From contig NZ_OZ061318.1 of NCBI RefSeq assembly GCF_964063345.1, positions 6,200,001 through 6,264,000 of the forward strand: 64,000 bases of DNA. Direction: 5' to 3'. Each line of letters opens with the position of its first letter. Within the stretch, counting starts at the first letter, position 1. Shown piece by piece: positions 1 to 8,250 of this stretch. This DNA is from Pseudomonas lini. GTDB lineage: Bacteria > Pseudomonadota > Gammaproteobacteria > Pseudomonadales > Pseudomonadaceae. A program made the translations under genes and the position numbers. Under the pieces are notes generated by a model that was not told where the DNA came from, searched no databases, and saw only the letters and a program-made list of their open reading frames with translations.

Positions 1-187
1 AGGTGAACGCGGTACCGATCAGGCGGTCTTGGTCTTCTACGACAAAACCCTGCGCGATGCGCTGCAACATGGCCCAGTCTTCCAGGCGGTGGGGCCACTT
101 CAACTGCACGGACAAGTCATGGGCTGACGCCACATCGGCTGAGGTCATGGGGCGATAGATGTAGGCTGGGCGTTGCGAAATGGACAT
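1..187 (-). CDS. GNAT family N-acetyltransferase, N-terminal part (cut by window edge)
   Basis: Only the first 62 codons are present; the gene runs off the left edge. The start ATG at 187 is preceded by GGAGACCTGCC, a good ribosome binding site. The protein opens MSISQRPAYIYRPM and then reads DLSVQLKWPHRLEDW, LQRIAQGFVVED and LIGTAF. That is the layout of the first strand, helices and second strand of the GNAT acetyl-CoA fold. The acetyl-CoA loop lies outside the window, so substrate and family are inferred from the N-terminus only. Its upstream region carries a 96-bp segment repeated upstream of the neighbouring porin gene. Confidence 0.6.
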   Translation of the reverse strand, partial: MSISQRPAYIYRPMTSADVASAHDLSVQLKWPHRLEDWAMLQRIAQGFVVEDQDRLIGTAFT

Positions 188-245
188 GGCAGGTCTCCAT
201 TGACAGGGCGCGTAATCGGTCGGATTTCTCCGCGCAAAGTATTGG

Positions 246-341
246 TATCTCACCTGCGGAGAGGCCTGACAAGAGGCTCCAATTGATTCGGCAGATTCCG
301 TCAGCGACGGCTCTGCAGACCACAGTTACTGCTCAAATGAG
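246..341. repeat. 96-bp intergenic repeat, copy A (upstream of the GNAT gene)
   Basis: This segment aligns without a gap to 2079-2174 (constant offset 1833). In the 56 bases from 286 to 341 I count about 41 identities, and similarity continues leftward to 246. The best conserved blocks are ATTCGG(C/T)AGATT and CAGTTA(C/T)TGCTCAAA(T/C)GAG. Both copies lie 5' of a minus-strand gene, so they may be a shared control region. Function is inferred from position only. Confidence 0.55.
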
Positions 342-421
342 AAGCTGGATCGGCAGCAAATACCGGGTCGGATTTCAGGATGCAGATCAAACGAAGGGCA
401 CTCCTGATGGATACATTGCTG

Positions 422-520
422 AAAAAAAAAGGTGCCCGAATTGGGCTAATGCCAGTCAGTTAAGCGCAATCCATGTGGGAGCGGCGTATTAACTGACTGG
501 CATTACCCGAATGGGCACCT
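422..520 (-). terminator. Palindrome with T-run on the minus strand, interrupted by a small mobile element
   Basis: AGGTGCCC (430-437) can pair with GGGCACCT (513-520), and on the minus strand the hairpin is followed by nine T (422-430 on plus). This looks like a rho-independent terminator for minus-strand transcription coming from the porin gene. Its loop has been opened by the element at 448-504. Without the insert it would read AGGTGCCCGAATGGGCACCT, a perfect 8-bp stem with a 4-base loop. Confidence 0.5.
448..504. mobile_element. 57-bp MITE-like element with 16-bp perfect inverted ends
   Basis: AATGCCAGTCAGTTAA (448-463) and TTAACTGACTGGCATT (489-504) are exact reverse complements. The flanks repeat as CCCGAATTGGGC (435-446) and CCCGAATGGGC (506-516), resembling a target duplication of 11-12 bp. 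The 25-base interior contains GCGCAATCCATGTGGGAGCGG, a REP-start fragment that also occurs at the left end of the palindrome near 49240. It has no coding capacity, so mobility would need a transposase elsewhere. The same ends occur at 35674-35904, and one degenerate end at 62988-63003. Confidence 0.6.
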
Positions 521-552
521 CAAGGCTAAGGGAGCGAGGAGGAGGCCTTTAA

Positions 553-586
553 AAAAGTTGGCCGGTCCACGCGCTAAACCGACCGG
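553..586 (-). terminator. Probable terminator of the first OprD porin gene
   Basis: On the minus strand, directly after the porin stop codon (596-598), CCGGTC and GACCGG form a 6-bp stem with a 13-base loop. They are followed by CCAACTTTTTT. The stem is short, so it may act together with the second hairpin at 422-520. Confidence 0.5.
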
Positions 587-595
587 GGAAAATCC

Positions 596-1936
596 TTACA
601 AAATGCTCAGCGGGTACTCGATGATCAGGCGGACCTCGTCGATATCGCTGTCGAACGAGGTGGAGCGGTGGGTGGCTTGGCGCAGGCGGAAGGACAGGTC
701 CTTGGTCGCACCTTCCTGGATCACGTATTTGGCTTCCAGATCGCGTTCCCAATGTTTCTGGTCATCACCCACCTTATTGGCGTAAGCGCCGTTCGGATCG
801 GCCTTGGTGCCATCGATTTGATCGCCTTTGACATAGCGGGTCATAAAACTCAGCCCCGGTATGCCATAGGCGGCCATGTTCAGGTCATAGCGAGCCTGCA
901 CGGAGCGCTCGTTAGGGGCGTTGAAGTCGGAGTACTGAACCGAGTTGGCCAACCAGATCGAGTCCACACCGATGTAGTCGAAATACTCGTCGCCATCGAT
1001 CTTCTGGTAGGCCAGGGTGAGCTTGTGGGCGCCGACGGAATAAGCCGCCTTCGCCGACCAGCTGGTGGTGTCCAGTTTACCGGCACGCGCTTCGCCCTGG
1101 TCACTGGTCTTGTAGGCTGTCAGCCCGAAATTGAGCGACTGCTTGTCAGCCAGCGGAATCGTATAGGAGGCACTGCCGAAGTGTTGGCGCCAGACATTGA
1201 CGGCCTCACTGGTGTACGCCTTCAGGATGAGGTTTTCGTTGATTTTATAGGTGCCGCCGACGAAGTCGACGCTGTCAGCTTCGGTCCCTCCGTAGGTGGT
1301 GAACAGACCGTCATCGGAGTTGGTCGAATTGCGATTGTTGAAGGCGGTGAAATGGCCACCCTCGAGGGATAAGGCATCGAACTCGTTGCTAGTCAATTGA
1401 AAGCCGGTCGCTGTTTCCGGCAGCAGGCGGTTGTCGCCGGTGGCGAGTACCGGAGCGGTCGGGCGTTGTTCGCCGTACTTCAGCACGGTAGAGGAAATGC
1501 GCATCTTCACAGCGCCGCCAATCTCGCCATAGGCGTCCGGCACGTCAGCTTGGGCGGTGCGGTTGTTGCTGATCGGCAGCAGGCCGGTCCCGGCCCGGCC
1601 GCGGCCGCTGTCCAGTTTGACCCCACCGTAGGCGAAGGCATCGGTGCCGAAACCGATGGTGCCCTGGGTGAAACCGGAAGCGAAGTTGAGCATGGCCCCC
1701 TGTGCCCACTCCTCGCGATAGCCGTTGCGCTCGCTGGACGGCATGGAGCCGTTGATCCCCTGGCTGTTGCTGCCGCCATGGCGGAAGTCGCGGTTCATAT
1801 AGAAGTTACGGTTGAGCAGCACCAGGCTGCTGTCTTCAATGAAGCCCTTGGCTTGCTGTTGCTGATCCGCTATTGCCAGTTGCGCGGTGGCGGCAATGAC
1901 CGCCAAGGAGAGAGCGCTTTGTTTTGCGATGTTCAT
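596..1936 (-). CDS. OprD-family outer membrane porin
   Basis: 446 residues. It has a signal peptide (MNIAKQSALSLAVIAATAQLAIA), then the family's N-terminal pattern GFIEDSSLVLLNRNFYMNRDFR, the EWAQGAMLNFASGFTQGTIGFG block, and a C-terminus ending in alternating beta-strand residues (EVRLIIEYPLSIL). Size and motifs fit OprD-type substrate-specific channels for amino acids or small carboxylates; the exact substrate cannot be read. The gene is followed by a hairpin and T-run. Upstream lie a perfect 9-bp dyad (1966-1988) and a repeated 96-bp segment. Neighbouring GhrA-, GabT- and GabP-like genes suggest uptake of an amino acid such as GABA, which is inference. Confidence 0.88.
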   Translation of the reverse strand: MNIAKQSALSLAVIAATAQLAIADQQQQAKGFIEDSSLVLLNRNFYMNRDFRHGGSNSQGINGSMPSSERNGYREEWAQGAMLNFASGFTQGTIGFGTDAFAYGGVKLDSGRGRAGTGLLPISNNRTAQADVPDAYGEIGGAVKMRISSTVLKYGEQRPTAPVLATGDNRLLPETATGFQLTSNEFDALSLEGGHFTAFNNRNSTNSDDGLFTTYGGTEADSVDFVGGTYKINENLILKAYTSEAVNVWRQHFGSASYTIPLADKQSLNFGLTAYKTSDQGEARAGKLDTTSWSAKAAYSVGAHKLTLAYQKIDGDEYFDYIGVDSIWLANSVQYSDFNAPNERSVQARYDLNMAAYGIPGLSFMTRYVKGDQIDGTKADPNGAYANKVGDDQKHWERDLEAKYVIQEGATKDLSFRLRQATHRSTSFDSDIDEVRLIIEYPLSIL

Positions 1937-1965
1937 CGCTTACCTCATTTGATCTTATTAGTATT

Positions 1966-1988
1966 CGTTGCCTGTACGGCAGGCAACG
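1966..1988. promoter_or_regulatory. Perfect 9-bp inverted repeat, candidate operator of the porin gene
   Basis: CGTTGCCTG and CAGGCAACG are exact reverse complements around the 5-base centre TACGG. The site lies 29 bases 5' of the porin start codon, where a repressor or activator would act. There is no T-run after it in either direction, so a terminator is less likely. The binding protein is unknown; the Lrp regulator at 5491 is one candidate by proximity only. Confidence 0.5.
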
Positions 1989-2078
1989 TTCTGCTCAGGT
2001 GAACACTGCGAAGCAAACCGGGAGAACCCTGGATCTTGTCGATCACCGCACGGCCGGGCTGCACACAGCGGGTGGCTG

Positions 2079-2174
2079 TATCGCAGCTACGGCGAGGCCT
2101 GGCAATGGGCTGAAGTCAATTCGGTAGATTGCATAAGTTGCGACTTCACAGGCCGCAGTTATTGCTCAAACGAG
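2079..2174. repeat. 96-bp intergenic repeat, copy B (upstream of the OprD porin gene)
   Basis: This is the partner of 246-341, aligned without gaps. It lies between the 3' end of the hydroxyacid dehydrogenase gene and the dyad at 1966-1988, i.e. 143-238 bases upstream of the porin start. It carries TTCGGTAGATTGCAT and CAGTTATTGCTCAAACGAG. A third short match, ATCGGCAGATTCCAT, is found at 3226-3240 in the next promoter region. Confidence 0.55.
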
Positions 2175-2189
2175 GGGTAAGGCCAGTAG

Positions 2190-3116
2190 TTAGTAACTTC
2201 GCTCGCGGTCAACCTGGCCAAGCATTGATTCACCACGTTGATGCCGACGGATGTTCTCCAGCAGCACGCTAAATGCGCTTTCTGGCTGAGTCATCGCCGC
2301 GATATGCGGTGTCAGCAATATCTGCGGATGCTGCCAGAAGGGATGATCCGGCGCGGCCGGTTCCTGTTCCAGTACGTCGAGCACCGCCGCGCTGATCTGG
2401 CCGCTGGCCAGAGCCTCGAGCAGATCCTCTTCTATCAGATGCCCACCGCGGCCCATGTTGACCAAGGCAGCACCTTTGGGCAGGTGCTGAAACAACTGAC
2501 GGTTGAGAATCCCTTTGGTCTGCTCGGTCAGTGGCAGGACACAAAGCACGATGTCGCACTGGCCTAGGAAGGTCGGAAGTTGTTCAGCACCCGCAAAGCA
2601 GTCCACTCCGTCGATGTGATGCTCGCTGCGTGCCCAGCCCGACAAGGCAAAGCCAAAAGGCTGCAAGGTGGCCAGAATCTGTTGAGCCTGTGTGCCGAGC
2701 CCCATCACGCCCACTCGACGTTTGGCTGCCGGTTGCAGCAGGTGAGCCTGCCAGCACCGGGCCATTTGTTGCTGGCGATAACGGAGCATATCCCGGTGCA
2801 GGCTCAGCACCGCAAAAGTGGCGTATTCGCACATGCCCCGGGTGATGCTCGGGTCGAGTAAACGGACCACCGGCAGGGTCGTGGGCAAGCGGTCAAGGTC
2901 AAGCTGATCGACCCCGGCCGACAAGGCGAACAATACCTGCAGGTTTGGCAACAAGGTGTCGAGATCGTCCGGCGCCTGCCAGGCTGCCAGGTAGCGAATA
3001 TCCTGCGGATCGCCGATGTCTGGCCAGGCACGCCATTCGATATCTGGAGCATGCTCGGCGAATAGGCGCTTCCAATGTTCGCCGCGCACCGGGTCAGCTT
3101 TATAGAGCAGGGCCAT
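2190..3116 (-). CDS. D-isomer 2-hydroxyacid dehydrogenase, glyoxylate/hydroxypyruvate reductase A-like
   Basis: 308 residues, the size of E. coli GhrA. The nucleotide-binding loop is VGVMGLGTQAQ. The catalytic arginine region is ALVNMGRGGHL, the glutamate lies in VLDVLEQEPAAPDHPFW, and the histidine in LLTPHIAAMT. These are the Arg-Glu-His triad positions of the family. It should reduce a 2-oxo acid such as glyoxylate or hydroxypyruvate with NAD(P)H in the cytosol. It is divergent from the aminotransferase gene at 3405 across a 288-base promoter region, so the two may share control. The substrate is inferred from similarity to GhrA. Confidence 0.82.
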   Translation of the reverse strand: MALLYKADPVRGEHWKRLFAEHAPDIEWRAWPDIGDPQDIRYLAAWQAPDDLDTLLPNLQVLFALSAGVDQLDLDRLPTTLPVVRLLDPSITRGMCEYATFAVLSLHRDMLRYRQQQMARCWQAHLLQPAAKRRVGVMGLGTQAQQILATLQPFGFALSGWARSEHHIDGVDCFAGAEQLPTFLGQCDIVLCVLPLTEQTKGILNRQLFQHLPKGAALVNMGRGGHLIEEDLLEALASGQISAAVLDVLEQEPAAPDHPFWQHPQILLTPHIAAMTQPESAFSVLLENIRRHQRGESMLGQVDRERSY

Positions 3117-3404
3117 GGGTAATTTCTCGCATTAAATAGGGAGCATCAAGCATGCCCGAGTGACGAAGCAGGATATGTCGAAAGACTCTACGTAAACACA
3201 TGACGCTGCGTTGTAGGGGGCGCATATCGGCAGATTCCATGGGGGCTGGCCACCGCTGAAGGATTCTGCTGTTTGCCGGGGTGAAAACAGTCGATCCCGA
3301 TTTCTCAGAGGCCAAGTTCGGCTTAGACAATTGCGTCGAAAGCTTAACCTGTGAAACACGTCGCAGCCGCTTCCCGGTTGCCAGGCCCACTATGAGAGAT
3401 GCCA

Positions 3405-4697
3405 ATGAACAGTAAAGTCGAAGAAACCCCGAGTTTGCTCCGTCAACGCGATCAATTCGTGCCACGGGGACTGGTCACCGCACATCCGCTGGTTATCGAT
3501 CGTGCCCAGGGTTGCGAGGTGTGGGACGTGGATGGGACACGTTATCTGGACTTCGTCGGTGGCATCGGCGTTTTGAACATTGGCCACAATCATCCGAAGG
3601 TGGTTGCGGCGGTGCAAGCCCAATTGCAAAAGGTCAGCCATGCTTGCTTCCAGGTGGTGGCTTACAAACCCTATCTGGACCTGGTACAGCGTTTGTGCGA
3701 GTTGGTCGGTGGTCGCGAAGCCTATAAGGCGGCGCTGTTTACCTCCGGTGCAGAGGCGGTGGAAAACGCGGTGAAGATCGCCCGCGCGCATACCAATCGC
3801 CCGGCGGTCATCTCCTTTCGTGGCGGTTTCCATGGGCGCACGTTGCTCGGTACGACCTTGACCGGCATGAGCCAACCCTACAAGCAGAACTTCGGGCCCT
3901 TCGCTCCCGAAGTCTTCCATACCCCGTACCCTAACGCCTATCGCGGTTTCACCAGCGAGATGGCGCTGCAAGCCCTGAACGAATTGCTGGCGACCCAAGT
4001 TCCCGCGGACCGGGTAGCGGCGATCATCATCGAGCCGGTGCAGGGCGATGGAGGCTTCCTCTCCGCGCCGCCGGAGTTCCTCCAGGCACTGCGGGCTCTG
4101 ACCGAGCAACACGGCATCGTGCTCATTCTCGATGAAATTCAGACCGGCTTCGGTCGCACCGGCAAATGGTTCGGTTTCCAGCACGCAGGCATTCAGCCGG
4201 ATCTGGTCACCGTGGCCAAGAGCCTGGCCGGTGGTTTGCCGATATCGGGCGTGGTGGGTCGTGCGCACATCATGGACGCGCCATTACCCGGTGGTCTCGG
4301 CGGTACTTACGGCGGTAACGCCTTGGCTTGCGCGGCGGCGCTGGCGGTGATCGAAGCCTACGAACAGGAACAATTGCTCGCGCGCGGTGATGCCTTGGGC
4401 GAACGGTTGCGTCAGGGCCTGCTGCGCTTGCAGGCACGTCATCCGCGTATTGGTGACGTACGCGGTACTGGCTTCATGCTGGCGATCGAACTGATCAAAG
4501 ACGACGAGGCCCGCAGCCCCGACGCCGAACTCACCCAGCAATTGATCGATCAGGCCAGGGTTGGCGGGCTGTTGGTGATCAAATGCGGCGTACACCGGAA
4601 TGTGCTGCGCTTCCTTGCGCCTCTGGTGACCGACGACGGTCAGATCGACGAAGCGCTGGCGATTCTTGAGGCAGCATTGTTACGCGTGTTGAATTAA
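3405..4697 (+). CDS. gabT: Class III aminotransferase, 4-aminobutyrate aminotransferase (GabT-like)
   Basis: About 430 residues. PLP-dependent class III fold: VWDVDGTRYLDFVGGIGVLN near the N-terminus, SGAEAVENAVKIAR, the PLP-contact motif LILDEIQTGFGRTG, and the Schiff-base lysine in TVAKSLAGG. GGTYGGNALACAAALAVIE follows. It should move the amino group of 4-aminobutyrate (or a related omega-amino acid such as 5-aminovalerate) to 2-oxoglutarate. ATG 3405 is chosen over ATG 3399 because GAGAG at 3394-3398 is correctly spaced for it. The next genes encode a HAD-like protein and an Lrp regulator; a GabP-type permease lies 4 kb downstream. A second paralog elsewhere may be the main GABA enzyme, so exact specificity is uncertain. 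Confidence 0.85.
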   Translation: MNSKVEETPSLLRQRDQFVPRGLVTAHPLVIDRAQGCEVWDVDGTRYLDFVGGIGVLNIGHNHPKVVAAVQAQLQKVSHACFQVVAYKPYLDLVQRLCELVGGREAYKAALFTSGAEAVENAVKIARAHTNRPAVISFRGGFHGRTLLGTTLTGMSQPYKQNFGPFAPEVFHTPYPNAYRGFTSEMALQALNELLATQVPADRVAAIIIEPVQGDGGFLSAPPEFLQALRALTEQHGIVLILDEIQTGFGRTGKWFGFQHAGIQPDLVTVAKSLAGGLPISGVVGRAHIMDAPLPGGLGGTYGGNALACAAALAVIEAYEQEQLLARGDALGERLRQGLLRLQARHPRIGDVRGTGFMLAIELIKDDEARSPDAELTQQLIDQARVGGLLVIKCGVHRNVLRFLAPLVTDDGQIDEALAILEAALLRVLN

Positions 4698-4707
4698 CCT
4701 CAGACTT

Positions 4708-4736
4708 CGGTTGGCGCAGCATCGCTGCGTCAACCG
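4708..4736. terminator. Strong hairpin after gabT
   Basis: CGGTTGGCGCAGC and GCTGCGTCAACCG pair over 13 positions with one G-T pair and a 3-base loop. It starts 11 bases after the aminotransferase stop. Only a short GTTT follows, so it may be an attenuating or RNA-stabilising stem rather than a full terminator. Confidence 0.5.
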
Positions 4737-4787
4737 GAGCGTTTGGAACGCATGGATTGTTGAATGCATCATGGGAGGCTACACACC

Positions 4788-5444
4788 ATGTACCTGACTG
4801 ATTATCGTGCACTGTTGATCGATTGCGATGATGTTCTGGTCGATCGGGATTCGGGTATCTGGACGGCCCTGCAACCGTTGCTCGAAAACCATTCGGGAGT
4901 GCTGGGCAGGGAAGAGGTATTGGCTGCGTTTGACGAGGCGGTGAGCACACTTTATCCACGTTTTTCCGAGCTGGGTTTCAGTGGCTTATTGTGCTTCGCC
5001 CATCGTCAGTTGGCAGAGCGTTTTGGGCTCAAGGCCAGCTGGGAGGAGGGGATGAGTTTCGCCCGGTCGGTGGGCAACTGGTCGCTGTTCGAGGATGCGC
5101 CCGGTGCCATGTTGTATCTGCGCAAATTCTATCGGCTGCTGGTGTGCTGCGATCGTGATGCCGCGGATCGCGAACAGCTCTGTGAGCGTTTGGGGATTAC
5201 GCCCGAGGACTTGCTTTCCCGAGTCAGCAAGCCACTGGAGGACAGCGTCTGGTTGCAGGACAATAACCTGCAAGCCAAAGATATCCTGCAGGTTTCCAGA
5301 CCTCCTGCCGAGCCGCCAAAATCGGCTGGTTTGTGCCTGATCTGTCGTGGCCATGGGAACGACACCCAGCAATGCCCTGCGGATTTTTGCATCAATAGCA
5401 TGGCTGACCTGGTCGCTCAGCATCAGCAATCCTTACACCGCTGA
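4788..5444 (+). CDS. HAD-superfamily hydrolase-like protein
   Basis: 218 residues. The N-terminus ALLIDCDDVLVDRDSG fits HAD motif I (DxD nucleophile and acid/base). A helical cap region follows, with FARSVGNWSLFEDAPGAM before the second core strand (YRLLVCCDRDA, motif II region). Motif III/IV is hard to see: the expected DD near the C-terminus appears only as VWLQDNNLQAKDIL. The protein may therefore be a divergent or weakly active phosphatase. The start at 4788 follows GGGAGGCT at good spacing. It lies between gabT and the Lrp gene, probably as a small operon; its substrate is not recognisable. Confidence 0.6.
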   Translation: MYLTDYRALLIDCDDVLVDRDSGIWTALQPLLENHSGVLGREEVLAAFDEAVSTLYPRFSELGFSGLLCFAHRQLAERFGLKASWEEGMSFARSVGNWSLFEDAPGAMLYLRKFYRLLVCCDRDAADREQLCERLGITPEDLLSRVSKPLEDSVWLQDNNLQAKDILQVSRPPAEPPKSAGLCLICRGHGNDTQQCPADFCINSMADLVAQHQQSLHR

Positions 5445-5490
5445 TTTTGTTATAACCTCTGTACATCCGAACGGCATCAAGAGGTATGCG

Positions 5491-5979
5491 ATGGAAGGTT
5501 TGATCAAACTAGACCGCATTGATATCAGTATCCTGGTTGAGCTGCAAAAAGACGGCCGAATGACTAACGTCAGCCTGGCCGATGCGGTGGGTCTGTCGTC
5601 CAGCCCTTGCTTGCAACGGGTCAAGCGGCTTGAGTCGGCCGGGTATATTTCCGGGTATAGAGCCCATCTCAATCTCGCCAAGATTACCGACTCGGTCACG
5701 GTATTTACCGAGATCACGCTCAGCGACCACAAGCGAGAGGACTTCGCCAAGTTCGAGTCCAATATTCGTTTGGTCGATGAGGTACTTGAGTGCCACTTGA
5801 TCAGCGGTGGTTACGATTACCTGGTGCGTTTCATGACCTGCAGCATCCAGCATTATCAGGAAGTGATGGAAGGTCTGCTGGACAAGAACATCGGTATCTC
5901 CAAGTACTTCAGTTACATCGTCATCAAATCGCCGGTACTCAAAGATGGGGTTCCGTTGCGCAGGCTATTGCGTCACTGA
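5491..5979 (+). CDS. Lrp/AsnC family transcriptional regulator
   Basis: 162 residues. An N-terminal winged helix-turn-helix (LDRIDISILVELQKDGRM, then SLADAVGLSSSPCLQRVKRLESAGYI) is followed by the RAM effector domain (VTVFTEITL and ECHLISGGYDYLVRF). Lrp-type regulators sense amino acids and control nearby transport and degradation genes. AGAGGTATGCG before ATG 5491 supports this start rather than the in-frame ATG further upstream. It most likely regulates the gabT, porin or permease genes around it, but no binding site can be assigned with certainty. Confidence 0.88.
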   Translation: MEGLIKLDRIDISILVELQKDGRMTNVSLADAVGLSSSPCLQRVKRLESAGYISGYRAHLNLAKITDSVTVFTEITLSDHKREDFAKFESNIRLVDEVLECHLISGGYDYLVRFMTCSIQHYQEVMEGLLDKNIGISKYFSYIVIKSPVLKDGVPLRRLLRH

Positions 5980-6054
5980 GACCCGGCCATGAGCGCAATT
6001 AATTTTGCTATCGCCCCTGTTTTACCGAGATAAAACGTATCAGCAGAGAATGGG

Positions 6055-6078
6055 AATTGATATTATTCGTCATCAATT
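6055..6078. promoter_or_regulatory. Perfect 7-bp dyad overlapping a weak Fur-box-like sequence
   Basis: AATTGAT (6055-6061) and ATCAATT (6072-6078) are exact reverse complements with a 10-base spacer. The overlapping 6053-6071 segment matches about 11 of 19 positions of the Fur consensus by hand count. It lies 49 bases before the siderophore receptor start, as expected for an iron-responsive operator. Confidence 0.4.
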
Positions 6079-6126
6079 TTCGCCGAGCTCCTGATGTGCC
6101 CGGCATCTTCTCAAGGTTGTCTGTCG

Positions 6127-8250
6127 ATGCGTCGAACTCTCGTTTCTCTGTGTGTGATCCAAGCCATTTTCCAGACCACCTGGGCTGACCAGGCACCGAC
6201 CGATCCTGCGTCAATAGAGTTACAAGCGATCGACATCAACGGCACATTCGAAGAGCCGGCTCAGGGCCCGGTCCAAGGGTATCGGGCGACTCGTTCGGCC
6301 AGTGCGACGCGCACCGACACTCCAATTCATGAAACCCCACAATCCATCAGCGTTGTCACCAAGGATGTCGTGGAAGACCTCGGCGCCACCCGTTTGCAAG
6401 ACGCTCTCGATTACGCCGGTGGCGTGGGCCGTGCGAACAATTTCGGCGGCCAGGGCCTGACCACTTTCACCGTGCGTGGCTTTACCACCGGTGAGTTCTA
6501 CCGCAACGGTTTCCCGATCAACCGCGGTTATCCGAACATGCCTGATGCCAATACCATCGAGCGCCTGGAGGTCCTGCGCGGGCCAGCCACAACACTCTAT
6601 GGCCGTGGCGACCCGGGCGGCACCTTCAACGTGGTGTCCAAACAACCCCTGGCAGAGCGCACCGTCACCTTGGGCAGTCAGCTCAACGATCAGGGCATGC
6701 GTCGCGGCACGCTGGATGCCTCAGGGCCGCTGGATGATGAAGGACGACTGGCCTATCGGCTGAACGTGATAGGCGAGGGTGGCGATACCTTCCGTGATCA
6801 CGTCGAAAACGAGCGTTACGGTGTGGCGCCGGTGCTCGGTTGGCAGGTCAACGACACCACCCGTATCACCTTCGAAGGCGATTTCATGCGCAACAACGCG
6901 CCGCTCGATCGGGGTGTGACCCGCTATCGCAATCAGATCGGCGTCGCGTCGCGGGATACTTTTTTCGGTGAGAAGGATGTCGGCAAGCTGCACAACGACA
7001 ACAACATGGCGCAGGTGCGTTTCGAGCATTTCCTGAACGACGACTGGACCTTGGGCGGCGGCGGCCAGTGGCTCGACGGCAGCATGCAAGGCAATGCCAT
7101 CGAAGGCAACGGTGTCGCTGCCGACGGCCGCACGCTGGGACGCAACTTCAACTACCGCAAGCTGGAGTGGCGCGACCGGGATGTGCAGTTGAACCTGACA
7201 GGGCATTTTTCCACGGCCGGATTCGACCACACGTTGCTGACGGGCATCGAATATGAGGATTACGACTACAAGTCGATCATCCGTCGCTCCAGTGGGGCGG
7301 TGAGTTCCTACCCCATCGATATTTTTGACCCGGTCTACGGCCAGCCGCGTCCGGCGCTGACTCGCACCACCACCCACGATCAGGAAAACCTCAAGACCTA
7401 CGCCGCTTTCGTGCAAGACCAGGTCACCTTGACCGAGGGATTGAAAGCCTTGGCAGGCGTGCGTTTCGAACGCTTCGAACATGATTACGACAACAACCTC
7501 GTCAACGGTGTGAGCTGGACCAGCAGCGACAACGCTGTCACCCCGCGCCTGGGGCTGATCTACGATTTGACCCCGACCGTGGCGATCTATGCCGACACGG
7601 CGCGGTCCTTCAAGCCCAACAGCGGTGCCAGTCGAACGGGTGGCGGCTTCAAACCTGAAGAAGGCAAATCCTACGAGGTGGGTGTCAAGTGGGAGGCCTT
7701 CGATCGCCAGTTGAGCGTGGATGCCGCGGTGTATCAGATCGAAAAAAGTAATGTCCTGACGACAGACCCGGTGGACTCGACCTTCAGCGTGGCGGCGGGC
7801 GAAGTTCGTAGCCGTGGCTTCGATCTGAATGTGGCCGGCAACCTCACGCCGCAGTGGCGCATGATCGGTGGCTACGCCTATGTGGATGCCGAAGTCACCC
7901 AGGACAACGTGCTGAGATCTGGTACGCGCCTGGTGAACATTCCGCGCAATAGTTTCAGCCTGCTGAACGTCTACGAGTTTCAGGACGGCGGCCTCAAAGG
8001 GCTGGGCCTCGGGCTGGGCACCAAGTATGTCGACGAGCGCGCCGGCCAGACCGCGGCCAATGCCTTCTCCATGGATAGCTACACGGTGGTCGACCTGCTC
8101 AGCTATTACAAAGTCAACGAACACCTGCGGCTGAATCTTGACCTGAAGAACCTGTTCGACAGCCACTATGATGAAGGCGCCTTTGGCAACGTCTACGCCT
8201 ATCCGGGTGCGCCGAGAACCGTGCAAATGGGCTTCTCGTACACTTTGTAA
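6127..8250 (+). CDS. TonB-dependent siderophore receptor
   Basis: About 707 residues. A signal peptide (MRRTLVSLCVIQAIFQTTWA) is followed directly by a short linker and the plug domain: TPIHETPQSISVVTKDVVED, LQDALDYAGGV, FTVRGFTTGEFYRNGFP and IERLEVLRGPATTLYG. The beta-barrel follows, including YADTARSFKPNSG, the FKPEEGKSYEVGVKWE block typical of siderophore receptors, and a C-terminal SVQMGFSYTL-like strand. There is no extra N-terminal signalling domain, so it should not drive a sigma/anti-sigma pair. It imports a ferric siderophore across the outer membrane using TonB. Ligand unknown. An in-frame ATG at 6094 is possible, but 6127 gives a cleaner signal peptide. Confidence 0.87.
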   Translation: MRRTLVSLCVIQAIFQTTWADQAPTDPASIELQAIDINGTFEEPAQGPVQGYRATRSASATRTDTPIHETPQSISVVTKDVVEDLGATRLQDALDYAGGVGRANNFGGQGLTTFTVRGFTTGEFYRNGFPINRGYPNMPDANTIERLEVLRGPATTLYGRGDPGGTFNVVSKQPLAERTVTLGSQLNDQGMRRGTLDASGPLDDEGRLAYRLNVIGEGGDTFRDHVENERYGVAPVLGWQVNDTTRITFEGDFMRNNAPLDRGVTRYRNQIGVASRDTFFGEKDVGKLHNDNNMAQVRFEHFLNDDWTLGGGGQWLDGSMQGNAIEGNGVAADGRTLGRNFNYRKLEWRDRDVQLNLTGHFSTAGFDHTLLTGIEYEDYDYKSIIRRSSGAVSSYPIDIFDPVYGQPRPALTRTTTHDQENLKTYAAFVQDQVTLTEGLKALAGVRFERFEHDYDNNLVNGVSWTSSDNAVTPRLGLIYDLTPTVAIYADTARSFKPNSGASRTGGGFKPEEGKSYEVGVKWEAFDRQLSVDAAVYQIEKSNVLTTDPVDSTFSVAAGEVRSRGFDLNVAGNLTPQWRMIGGYAYVDAEVTQDNVLRSGTRLVNIPRNSFSLLNVYEFQDGGLKGLGLGLGTKYVDERAGQTAANAFSMDSYTVVDLLSYYKVNEHLRLNLDLKNLFDSHYDEGAFGNVYAYPGAPRTVQMGFSYTL

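Noticed and set aside
3226..3240. Third copy of the ATCGGCAGATTCCAT motif as a full repeat
   Set aside because: Only about 15 bases match; the rest of the 96-bp repeat is not present, so it is mentioned as a possible site only.
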